5,162 nt of DNA, from assembly GCA_900556625.1 (NCBI GenBank), contig USPQ01000133.1, positions 1-5,162 of the forward strand, written 5' to 3'. Shown one piece after another: positions 1 through 5,162 of this stretch (the stretch's first letter is position 1; the number at the start of each line of letters is the position of its first letter). A program made the position numbers and the translations under genes. This DNA is from an uncultured Bacteroides sp. GTDB lineage: Bacteria > Bacteroidota > Bacteroidia > Bacteroidales > Bacteroidaceae. Below the pieces are notes generated by a model. It was not told the DNA's origin. It did no database searches and worked only from the letters and a program-made list of their open reading frames with translations.

Positions 1-324
1 GGATGGGAAGGTCTTGATATCGGTCCTAAGACTGAAGAAATCTTCGCTAACGTTATCAAAGGATCTAAGACTATTCTTTGGAACGGTCCTACAGGTGTAT
101 TCGAATTTGACAACTTCACTCACGGTTCACGTACAGTAGGTGAAGCAATCGTTGAAGCAACCAAGAACGGTGCTTTCTCACTCGTCGGTGGTGGTGACTC
201 TGTAGCTTGTGTCAACAAGTTCGGTCTGGCCAACGGTGTATCTTACGTTTCAACAGGTGGTGGCGCATTACTTGAAGCAATCGAAGGAAAAATCCTTCCG
301 GGTATCGCCGCTATTCAAGAATAA
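1..324 (+). CDS. pgk: Phosphoglycerate kinase, C-terminal part (5' end outside window)
   Basis: This is the last 107 codons plus TAA of phosphoglycerate kinase, the cytoplasmic glycolytic enzyme that transfers phosphate from 1,3-bisphosphoglycerate to ADP to make ATP. The visible part is the C-terminal nucleotide-binding domain. Numbered from the first visible codon, it shows LDIGPKT at about 5-11, WNGPTGVFE at 27-35, GGGDS at 63-67 and STGGGALLE at 84-92, all family signatures. Bacterial PGKs are about 390-420 residues, so roughly three quarters of the gene lies to the left. Codon use is strongly biased (GGT, AAC, ATC, GTT, GAA dominate), unlike the more mixed use in the next gene, which fits high expression. 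The reading frame is intact to the stop, and a hairpin terminator follows 26 bases later. Identification is essentially certain; only the N-terminal part cannot be judged. Confidence 0.98.
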   Translation, partial: GWEGLDIGPKTEEIFANVIKGSKTILWNGPTGVFEFDNFTHGSRTVGEAIVEATKNGAFSLVGGGDSVACVNKFGLANGVSYVSTGGGALLEAIEGKILPGIAAIQE

Positions 325-350
325 ATTCACATAAGATTTCAACATTCTTG

Positions 351-388
351 AAGGGCAGTTCTTTGTGAAAAGAGTTGCCCTTATTTAT
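351..388 (+). terminator. Intrinsic terminator after pgk
   Basis: The arms 351-362 (AAGGGCAGTTCT) and 371-382 (AGAGTTGCCCTT) form a 12-bp stem with two G-T wobbles and an 8-nt loop. The run after the stem (ATTTAT) is AT-rich but not a pure T tract. The position 26 nt after the pgk stop and before the next gene supports a terminator that ends the pgk transcript and separates it from the TPR gene. Confidence 0.75.
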
Positions 389-396
389 AACCTATA

Positions 397-468
397 ATGA
401 AGGTTAATACGTTGATTTCCTTTTTTGGCATTCTTTTTGCACTGTTCCATGTAGATGGAAAGAAATAA
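397..468 (+). CDS. Possible small ORF of 23 codons upstream of the TPR gene
   Basis: An ATG at 397 opens a 23-codon frame ending in TAA at 466-468, 15 nt before the TPR gene and in the same frame. The peptide starts MKVN, has a hydrophobic core (LISFFGILFALF, residues 6-17) and ends in a charged tail (DGKK), so it resembles a tiny membrane peptide or a leader peptide. There is no Shine-Dalgarno, but that is normal here. An open frame this short in AT-rich DNA can easily arise by chance, and I recognise no family. It begins only 15 nt after the pgk terminator stem, so transcription would have to start very close to it. Listed as a candidate only. Confidence 0.2.
   Translation: MKVNTLISFFGILFALFHVDGKK
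445..460. repeat. Perfect inverted repeat in the TPR gene leader
   Basis: TTCCAT (445-450) and ATGGAA (455-460) are perfect complements separated by GTAG, giving a 6-bp stem with a 4-nt loop that ends 23 nt before the TPR start codon. It has no T tract, so it does not look like a terminator. It could be an operator half-site pair or a small leader hairpin, or coincidence. No clear Bacteroides promoter (TTTG, then TAnnTTTG about 20 nt later) was found around it: TTTG occurs at 424-427 and 436-439, but no good -7 element lies at the right distance. Confidence 0.35.
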
Positions 469-483
469 ATAATTAATCAAATT

Positions 484-2697
484 ATGAACGAAAAAACAAT
501 TAATGAACAATACGCATATATATATTCCTTACTTGAAGATAGAAGACTTAAGGAAGCCTTGATACAATTGGAATCCCTGTTGTGGCAATGCTCTGACTGG
601 GATTTACGTACCCGATTGGAACAGCTGCAAACTTCATATAAGTATATGCTCGATTATATGAGACAGGGAGCCAATGATCCCGAACGATGGAATCTGTATC
701 AGAAAATGCTTACGGATACGTGGGCTATCGCCGACCAATCGCGGTTGCTCATGCTAGACAACGCTTCATCCAACTATTATCACAAAGTGCGCCGCACTCC
801 TACATCACCGGACTTAGCGAACTACGGCATTAAAACAATACTGCATATATTGGAGTCTTTCAATGACGACTTGGCAGTCAGCGGATTACTCTCTGACACA
901 AAAATGGATGAAGTCCTGAAACGGCATGAAGACACACTCAAATTCATGTTCGTCAGGGTATGGACAAACAGCGCATGGACTCCTCAGGACGAAGAAGAGG
1001 CACAAGCCATGCTTGCATCCGAATTACTTCCAGGAGAAGATTTATGCCTGTTCACAAGCGCTGTCACACTAAGTTTGATGGAAAGTTTCGATGTGCGGAA
1101 AATAATGTGGCTACTCAACGCATACAGTCATTCGAACGTCAGCGTTAGCCAACGGGCATTGGTAGGTGTAATGATTATCTTCCACATTTACAGAAACCGT
1201 TTGATCTTTTATCCGGAAATCCTCAAGAGAGTAGATCTCATGGATGAAATCCCTACATTCAGAAAGGAGGTCGCACGTGTTTATCACCAAATGCTCTTAT
1301 GTCAGGAAACAGAGAAAATCGATAAAAAGATGCGGGAAGAGATTATTCCTGAAATGTTGAAGTCTGTTTCTTCTATGAAGAATATGCGATTCGACCTAGA
1401 GGAGAACGATGAAGAGAACGATGACAAGAATCCGGATTGGGAAGACACTTTCGAAAAATCCGGTTTGGGAGACAAGCTGCGTGAAATGAGCGAGCTCCAG
1501 CTTGAAGGAGCTGATGTATATATGAGTACATTTGCCGCTCTGAAGAGTTATCCGTTCTTCCGTGAAGTGCAGAACTGGTTCTATCCTTTCAGCAAGCAAC
1601 ACTCCAGCGTACTAAAAGCGCTGAAAAAAACAGGTAATAAAGGAAACACTGTATTGGACCTGATACTTGAAGCGGGAATCTTCAGCAATAGCGACAAATA
1701 TTCGTTGTTTTTCACCATCCACCAATTACCCCAAGCGCAGCAGGAGATGATGCTCAGCCAGCTCAACGAGCAGCAAATGAACGAATTGATGGAGAATTCA
1801 AATTCAAATCCTGAAATGATAAAACGGCTTAACGAAAGTCCGGGTGCTATCAGCAACCAGTATTTACACGATCTTTACCGTTTCTTCAAACTGAGCGTGC
1901 GCCGACAGGAATTCAGAGATATTTTTCAGGATAAACTTGACTTCCATAATGTTCCCGCACTCGACAATATCTTGTATTGGGCAGACGTGTTATTCCCCAT
2001 CGCCGACTTCTATATATCAAAAGAACGCTGGGAGGAAGCGGTCGAAATCTACAAAGAGTTGGAAGAAATCGGAGAATTTGAAGGGGACGATATTGCTGAC
2101 GGTTACCAAAAGTTCGGATATGTGTTACAGAAAACAAAACAATACGAAGAAGCTATTCAGGCCTATCTGAAAGCTGATACACTAAAACCGGATAACATCT
2201 GGAACAACCGCCATCTGGCTACCTGCTATCGGCTGACTAAGAACTACCGGGCGGCTCTCACCTATTATAAAAAGGTAGAGGAAGTGGCTCCGGAAGATGC
2301 AAACGTAATTTTCTATATCGGTAATTGCCTGGCAGAAATGGAACAATATGAAGAAGCGTTGAATTACTTCTTCAAGTTGGACTTCATCAAGAGCAATTGC
2401 ATGAAAGCATGGCGTGGTATCGGATGGTGCTCATTCATCAGCCGGAAATATAAACAAGCCATGAAATATTACGAGAAAATCATCGGACAAAAGCCGCAGG
2501 CAATCGATTACATGAATGCCGGGCACGTTGCATGGGTGATGGGAGATATCCAAAAAGCGGTCACTTTCTATGAAAAGGCAATTATAGCCTGTGAAAGCCG
2601 TGAACATTTCCTGGAAATGTTCCATAAAGATGAAGAAGCTCTTCTCAAACAAGGTGTTCGAGAAGAAGACATTCCTTTAATGTTGGATTTATTATAA
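484..2697 (+). CDS. Tetratricopeptide repeat protein of unknown function, 737 aa
   Basis: This is a large soluble protein with no signal peptide and no convincing membrane segment, so it is probably cytoplasmic. The C-terminal third carries about six TPR units of roughly 34 residues at about 507-537, 538-571, 572-605, 606-639, 640-673 and 674-707. They show the expected pattern (for example KQYEEAIQAYLKAD and KNYRAALTYYKKVEEVAPED). TPRs are protein-binding scaffolds, so a role in assembling partners is inferred; no catalytic motif is visible. Residues 1-300 are predicted mostly helical and match no domain I recognise. A strongly acidic linker lies at about 304-325, and an aromatic motif (SYPFFREVQNWFYPF) at 355-369. 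The ATG at 484 is preceded by AT-rich sequence without a Shine-Dalgarno and by in-frame stops, which fixes the start region. The gene stands alone between a terminator and a convergent cluster, so context gives no function. Similar TPR proteins are annotated only as hypothetical in Bacteroidetes, to my knowledge. Confidence 0.93.
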   Translation: MNEKTINEQYAYIYSLLEDRRLKEALIQLESLLWQCSDWDLRTRLEQLQTSYKYMLDYMRQGANDPERWNLYQKMLTDTWAIADQSRLLMLDNASSNYYHKVRRTPTSPDLANYGIKTILHILESFNDDLAVSGLLSDTKMDEVLKRHEDTLKFMFVRVWTNSAWTPQDEEEAQAMLASELLPGEDLCLFTSAVTLSLMESFDVRKIMWLLNAYSHSNVSVSQRALVGVMIIFHIYRNRLIFYPEILKRVDLMDEIPTFRKEVARVYHQMLLCQETEKIDKKMREEIIPEMLKSVSSMKNMRFDLEENDEENDDKNPDWEDTFEKSGLGDKLREMSELQLEGADVYMSTFAALKSYPFFREVQNWFYPFSKQHSSVLKALKKTGNKGNTVLDLILEAGIFSNSDKYSLFFTIHQLPQAQQEMMLSQLNEQQMNELMENSNSNPEMIKRLNESPGAISNQYLHDLYRFFKLSVRRQEFRDIFQDKLDFHNVPALDNILYWADVLFPIADFYISKERWEEAVEIYKELEEIGEFEGDDIADGYQKFGYVLQKTKQYEEAIQAYLKADTLKPDNIWNNRHLATCYRLTKNYRAALTYYKKVEEVAPEDANVIFYIGNCLAEMEQYEEALNYFFKLDFIKSNCMKAWRGIGWCSFISRKYKQAMKYYEKIIGQKPQAIDYMNAGHVAWVMGDIQKAVTFYEKAIIACESREHFLEMFHKDEEALLKQGVREEDIPLMLDLL

Positions 2698-3273
2698 CTT
2701 TTTCAACTCCCCGTACAGCTTTTGTATGGGGAGTCCCATTATATTATAGAAGCTACCGGAAATAGATTTCACTCCGATATATCCAATCCATTCCTGTACA
2801 CCGTATGCTCCCGCCTTATCCATAGGTTGGTAACGATCGACATAATACTGTATTTCATCGTCAGACAAGACATCGAACAGGACATCGGAAGATGCGGTAA
2901 AACTTTTCTGCCATTCAGTGGTAGTCAGGCAAACACCGGTAAAAACCTGATGTGATTTCCCCGAAAGTGCACGGAGCATTTCAACAGCCCCTTCTCTCCC
3001 TTCCGGTTTGCCCAAAACCTGACCATCCAACCAGACAATGGTATCAGCAGTCACTAATAATTCTCCCGATTTCATCATTGCACGATAGGCGTCCGCCTTT
3101 TCACGGGCTATGAATTCGGGTATCTCCGCTCCAGCCAATGTATCCGGATAGGATTCATCCACATCGGGTAAAGTCCTTACCACATAATCTACTCCCAAAC
3201 CTGACATTAGCTCTTTCCGACGAGGCGAGTTGGAAGCTAATATGATCTGATATTTCTTTAAATTATCAAGCAT
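2692..3273 (-). CDS. maf: Maf family nucleoside triphosphate pyrophosphatase (likely dTTP/UTP type)
   Basis: This cytoplasmic enzyme hydrolyses nucleoside triphosphates, and modified ones, to monophosphates plus pyrophosphate. The family was first named for septum inhibition when overexpressed. At 193 residues it is full length. Family motifs are all present: ILASNSPRRKEL at 11-22 (phosphate-binding loop), TADTIV at 75-80 with Asp77 as expected catalytic base, GKP at 88-90, SGKSHQVFTG at 104-113, DKAGAYGVQ at 152-160 and GSFYNIMGLP at 173-182. The DKAGAYGxQ segment resembles E. coli YhdE (dTTP/UTP pyrophosphatase) more than the YceF (m7GTP) branch, so dTTP/UTP is the likely substrate, by inference. 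The start is the ATG at 3271-3273, leaving ten residues before the first motif, as usual. It is the last gene of the minus-strand cluster, 49 nt after the KdsC-like gene. Its TAA overlaps the end of the convergent TPR gene by 6 bp. Confidence 0.96.
   Translation of the reverse strand: MLDNLKKYQIILASNSPRRKELMSGLGVDYVVRTLPDVDESYPDTLAGAEIPEFIAREKADAYRAMMKSGELLVTADTIVWLDGQVLGKPEGREGAVEMLRALSGKSHQVFTGVCLTTTEWQKSFTASSDVLFDVLSDDEIQYYVDRYQPMDKAGAYGVQEWIGYIGVKSISGSFYNIMGLPIQKLYGELKKL
2706..2747 (+). terminator. Hairpin at the convergent junction, probable terminator of the TPR gene
   Basis: ACTCCCCGTACA (2706-2717) and TGTATGGGGAGT (2723-2734) pair as a 12-bp GC-rich stem with one G-T wobble and a 5-nt loop. 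The left arm starts 9 nt after the TPR stop, the right place for a terminator. The tail (CCCATTATATTAT) has only scattered T residues, so termination may be inefficient or assisted. The hairpin lies inside the 3' coding end of maf on the other strand, over the codons for its conserved GLP motif and C-terminus. In the maf direction the stem is followed by A-rich rather than U-rich sequence, so a terminator for maf itself is less supported. Confidence 0.5.
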
Positions 3274-3322
3274 TACTTTATCAATTACGAATTAGTTATT
3301 CTGTTTGTTCTTTTTTTGTGTA

Positions 3323-3844
3323 CTACCAACCAAAAGCATCCTGTGCCATCCACAGCCCATGAGCTTTCAGCACTTGCTCCACCACATCACGTCCGCAGCC
3401 ATGACCGCCGTCAGCATAAGAGATGTACTTTGCTACGGATTTTACTTCTGGAACAGCATCTTTCGGGCAGCAGGGAAGACCGCATTCACGCATCACTTCT
3501 ATATCGGGCACATCATCCCCCATATATAATATTTCATCGTCAGACAATCCGTATTTATCACGGAACGCATGATAATCATGTATCTTTACGGCAGAGCCCA
3601 TATACAAATCCTTCACTCCCAAGCCTTCAAAGCGGATACGTACGGCTTCTGTCCGCCCTCCGGTAATGATAGCGATATGAAGCCCTTTCTTTACGGCAAG
3701 TTGGATAGCATAACCATCCTTAATATTCACAGTACGCATCGGTTCACCGGAGGGATGCAGGGGAACTGTGGTCGAACTCAAGACTCCGTCAACATCGAAA
3801 GCTAAAGCCTTGATACGGGATAAATCATAGTTGATGGTGCTCAT
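3323..3844 (-). CDS. kdsC: KdsC-type HAD phosphatase (probable KDO-8-phosphate phosphatase)
   Basis: This 173-residue HAD hydrolase has no cap domain insertion, typical of the C0-type KdsC group (about 160-190 residues, tetrameric). KdsC removes phosphate from 3-deoxy-D-manno-octulosonate 8-phosphate to give KDO, the sugar linking lipid A to core oligosaccharide. Motif I is DVDGVL at 17-22 with nucleophile Asp17 and acid/base Asp19. Motif II is the Thr61 of ITGGR (60-64). Lys87 is the likely motif III lysine. Motif IV is GDDVPD at 109-114. NIKDGYAI at 40-47 matches the KdsC substrate-loop signature. After ITG it has Gly63, not the Glu seen in the related KDN-9-phosphate phosphatase branch, which favours KDO-8-P. 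The C-terminal signature usually reading GGRGAVRE is GGHGCGRD here (146-153). The ATG start overlaps the upstream DUF2520 gene by 20 nt, suggesting translational coupling. The 49-nt gap to maf (3274-3322) is AT-rich with no promoter or terminator that I can see. Enzyme class is firm; exact substrate is inferred. Confidence 0.88.
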   Translation of the reverse strand: MSTINYDLSRIKALAFDVDGVLSSTTVPLHPSGEPMRTVNIKDGYAIQLAVKKGLHIAIITGGRTEAVRIRFEGLGVKDLYMGSAVKIHDYHAFRDKYGLSDDEILYMGDDVPDIEVMRECGLPCCPKDAVPEVKSVAKYISYADGGHGCGRDVVEQVLKAHGLWMAQDAFGW

Positions 3845-4619
3845 GGATACTTTTACTCATTAGTTTATATATTTCCTGCAATGCCGGAGAATCTACCAAC
3901 ATAGCAAGATGATTACTTATCACATTTTCATCATAACGCACTGCCGGTCCGGTTTGTGCCTCATGAGGTGTCAATTCGTGTACTTTACGCGCAGTCTCAT
4001 CAATCAACGGAAGCATAACATCAAAAGGCAGATTATACTTTTCAAGCAAATCCGCCGCTAAGGCGTACATATGATTTGTAAAATTACAGATAAAGACAGC
4101 AGCCAAATGAAGACTCTTACGCTGTTCGGAAGTTATCTCGTACACATTATCCGAAAGAGTCGCAGCTATCGCTTTCAGAAGTTCCACATCTTCCGGTCTT
4201 TTCGCCTCAACAAAGAAGGGTATTTCCCGGAAATTAACTTCACGTTGCTTACTGAAAGTCTGCATGGGGTAAAACACTCCATAACGTTCCGCATATTTCT
4301 CCCAAACACTCATCGGGATACTGCCCGCCGTATGTACCAACAGCGCATCTTGCTTTCCTTCCGTTATCTGAGGCAATAATTCAACAAAAGCCGCATCTTT
4401 CAGAGATACAATATATAATCGGGCTTCTTTTGATATTTCCTGTAAATCCGTTGTATATCCGGCTTCTACCTGTTCGGCTAAAGCACGGGCAGATTCTTCC
4501 GTCCGACTATACACTTGCACGATACGAAAACCTTTGTAATAAAGCGCCTTTGCCAGATTAGTGGCCAAATTCCCGGCACCGATAAATACAATCGGGGTAT
4601 CTTCTATACTTCTATTCAT
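3825..4619 (-). CDS. Rossmann-fold and DUF2520 domain protein, putative NAD(P)-binding
   Basis: With the ATG at 4617-4619 this is a 264-residue cytoplasmic protein. The N-terminal Rossmann domain shows IVFIGAGNLATNLA at 10-23, with the dinucleotide-binding glycines, and YSRT at 37-40 at the end of the second strand; the Arg there is compatible with NADP preference. The C-terminal DUF2520 helical domain carries GVFYPMQTFSK at 114-124, SLHLAAVFICNFTNHMYALA at 169-188 and HEAQTGPAVRYD at 219-230, all typical of this family. The architecture resembles 6-phosphogluconate dehydrogenase and pyrroline-5-carboxylate reductase relatives, so an oxidoreductase is plausible, but I know of no established substrate. 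A longer frame begins at a TTG at 4638-4640 (271 aa), inside the preceding gene. The ATG is preferred because it lies 7 nt after that gene's stop, has an AAAGAAG-like sequence just upstream, and leaves the usual short lead to the Rossmann strand. The 3' end overlaps the KdsC-like start by 20 nt. Confidence 0.9.
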   Translation of the reverse strand: MNRSIEDTPIVFIGAGNLATNLAKALYYKGFRIVQVYSRTEESARALAEQVEAGYTTDLQEISKEARLYIVSLKDAAFVELLPQITEGKQDALLVHTAGSIPMSVWEKYAERYGVFYPMQTFSKQREVNFREIPFFVEAKRPEDVELLKAIAATLSDNVYEITSEQRKSLHLAAVFICNFTNHMYALAADLLEKYNLPFDVMLPLIDETARKVHELTPHEAQTGPAVRYDENVISNHLAMLVDSPALQEIYKLMSKSIHEHHQL

Positions 4620-4626
4620 TACTTCT

Positions 4627-4962
4627 TTACCGTTTTGCAAACCAGAATAAAATGATTCCGATAATGAGCAGAGTCAATGGCAGCAGATACCCGGATAACG
4701 AACCCAGCAATGACATAACCAAGCCGATATTCATCACTAGCCAAAGACCAAGTAACACAAAACCAATTGATTTATCGCGTTTGAAAATAAGAAAACAGAT
4801 CGAAGCATACAATAACATATTGTCTTTATTCATCACCCAAGGCAACCCGAGGGTAGAGAAATGAATCAGTTTATCAATCAGATAAAGTGCTCCGATAACG
4901 ATAAAGGTAACAGCAGTAGCCAAATAAGTATCTTTGCTGTTACTCGCTTTAGCAGCTCCCAT
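4627..4962 (-). CDS. Small hydrophobic membrane protein of unknown function, 111 aa
   Basis: This 111-residue protein is dominated by hydrophobic segments, at about 13-33, 48-60, 66-87 and 91-109, so three to four inner-membrane helices are expected. A short polar N-terminus (MGAAKASNSKD) comes first, and the basic tail AKR closes it. A charged loop, KRDK at 61-64, separates the second and third segments. There is no cleavable signal peptide and no catalytic motif. The repeated glycine and leucine pattern, such as LLPLTLLIIGIILFW near the end, loosely recalls LiaF-type/DUF5668 membrane domains, but this is a weak resemblance. The ATG at 4960-4962 is well supported by a strong Shine-Dalgarno, 2 nt after the stop of the nitroreductase gene. 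The gene lies 7 nt before the DUF2520 start, so it is clearly part of the operon. I do not recognise its function. Confidence 0.82.
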   Translation of the reverse strand: MGAAKASNSKDTYLATAVTFIVIGALYLIDKLIHFSTLGLPWVMNKDNMLLYASICFLIFKRDKSIGFVLLGLWLVMNIGLVMSLLGSLSGYLLPLTLLIIGIILFWFAKR

Positions 4963-4964
4963 AT

Positions 4965-5162
4965 TTATTTTCCTCCGAATTTATTAATATGAATTTTCTC
5001 CCATTGAAGATGTTCTTCGTTGAAAGGTTTACGTTCCATCCCTTTATGTCCGATAGCAATAACGGAAAGAATTTGAAGTTGCAGAGGAATACCCAGGATT
5101 CCATGAACAAATTCATCGGAAGGCATTCCGGTAGCAGTGAAACGTTCGCGAACCTGCACCCA
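4965..5162 (-). CDS. Nitroreductase family protein, C-terminal end (5' part outside window)
   Basis: The last 65 codons plus TAA are visible, and the frame runs open off the right edge with no start in view (the codon at 5157-5159 is an internal GTG). The fragment reads WVQVRERF at its beginning, then GMPSDEFVHGILGIP, LQILSVIAIGHKGMERKPF and a terminal EKIHINKFGGK. This is the C-terminal part of FMN-dependent nitroreductase-like flavoproteins. In these, the strand LSVIAIG followed by a G-x-x-x-K-P segment is characteristic and sits near the dimer interface and flavin. Such proteins are usually about 170-200 residues and reduce nitro compounds, quinones or flavins with NAD(P)H; the physiological substrate is unknown here. 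It is the first visible gene of the minus-strand cluster and ends 2 nt before the membrane protein start. Confidence 0.82.
   Translation of the reverse strand, partial: WVQVRERFTATGMPSDEFVHGILGIPLQLQILSVIAIGHKGMERKPFNEEHLQWEKIHINKFGGK
4971..4976 (-). promoter_or_regulatory. Strong Shine-Dalgarno for the membrane protein gene
   Basis: On the minus strand GGAGGA lies 8 nt before the ATG at 4960-4962, and within the last codons of the upstream nitroreductase gene. It decides the start of the 111-residue protein. It is notable because most other starts in this window have no purine-rich site, as is common in Bacteroidetes, where initiation relies little on Shine-Dalgarno pairing. Confidence 0.7.

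Noticed and set aside
27..105. WNGPTGVFE in PGK instead of the commoner WNGPMGVFE or WNGPVGVFE, considered as an active-site change
   Set aside because: This position varies among PGKs and all other visible signature residues are intact, so it does not suggest altered function.
1150..1200. Hydrophobic stretch in the TPR protein (LVGVMIIFHIY, about residues 227-237), considered as a membrane helix
   Set aside because: It is too short and is followed at once by charged residues; it is better explained as a buried helix of a soluble helical domain.
1396..1856. Minus-strand open frames of 68 and 91 codons inside the TPR gene
   Set aside because: They lie wholly within a well-supported coding region on the other strand, have no family resemblance and are explained as antisense shadows.
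2640..2666. Imperfect inverted repeat (TCTTCTC and GAGAAGA arms) beyond the maf stop, considered as a maf operon terminator
   Set aside because: The stem is weak (7 bp, then a mismatch and 3 bp), there is no T tract on the minus strand, and it lies inside the TPR coding sequence where GAAGAAG codons explain the purine-rich arm.
3305..3666. Plus-strand open frames of 74 and 116 codons opposite the KdsC-like gene
   Set aside because: They are mostly antisense to a gene with clear HAD motifs, and their composition (rich in His, Arg, Ser, Pro) is typical of spurious frames.
4617..4640. TTG at 4638-4640 as the start of the DUF2520 protein (271 aa)
   Set aside because: It lies inside the preceding gene. 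The ATG at 4617-4619 sits 7 nt after that gene's stop with a purine-rich upstream sequence and fits the usual distance to the Rossmann motif.
5157..5159. GTG as a start codon giving a short 64-residue protein at the right edge
   Set aside because: The frame stays open to the window edge, and the sequence across this codon (WVQVRERF) reads as the interior of a nitroreductase-family protein, so this is a truncated view and not a small gene.

Overview
The window looks like ordinary chromosomal DNA from a gut Bacteroides or close relative. It has moderate G+C, AT-rich leaders mostly without a Shine-Dalgarno, and protein families and gene pairings typical of Bacteroidales. The genus is inferred from protein resemblance, not from a marker gene.

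Layout: on the + strand, bases 1-324 are the last 107 codons of phosphoglycerate kinase (pgk), followed by a hairpin terminator. A 159-base gap separates pgk from the next gene. This gap holds the terminator, a possible 23-codon small ORF and a perfect 6-bp inverted repeat. Bases 484-2697 encode a 737-residue cytoplasmic protein. It has a long helical N-terminal part with no recognised domain, an acidic linker, and about six C-terminal TPR repeats. Its function is unknown.

The rest of the window, 2692-5162, is one compact minus-strand cluster. Its transcription order is: nitroreductase-family protein (C-terminal end only), a 111-residue membrane protein, a Rossmann/DUF2520 protein, a KdsC-type HAD phosphatase, and Maf nucleotide pyrophosphatase. 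Junctions are 2 nt, 7 nt, a 20-nt overlap, and 49 nt, so the genes are probably co-transcribed from a promoter beyond the right edge. The TPR gene and maf converge and overlap by 6 bp at their stop codons, with a strong hairpin inside the 3' end of maf.

Working together: the KdsC-like enzyme should provide the phosphatase step of KDO synthesis for lipopolysaccharide. Maf hydrolyses non-canonical or excess nucleoside triphosphates. The DUF2520 protein probably binds NAD(P), with unknown substrate. pgk belongs to glycolysis and is transcriptionally separate.

I see no mobile element, CRISPR array, tRNA, rRNA, phage gene or defence system, and no convincing undescribed system. The most useful leads are the unknown TPR protein, the conserved-looking DUF2520-KdsC-Maf grouping, and the structured convergent junction.
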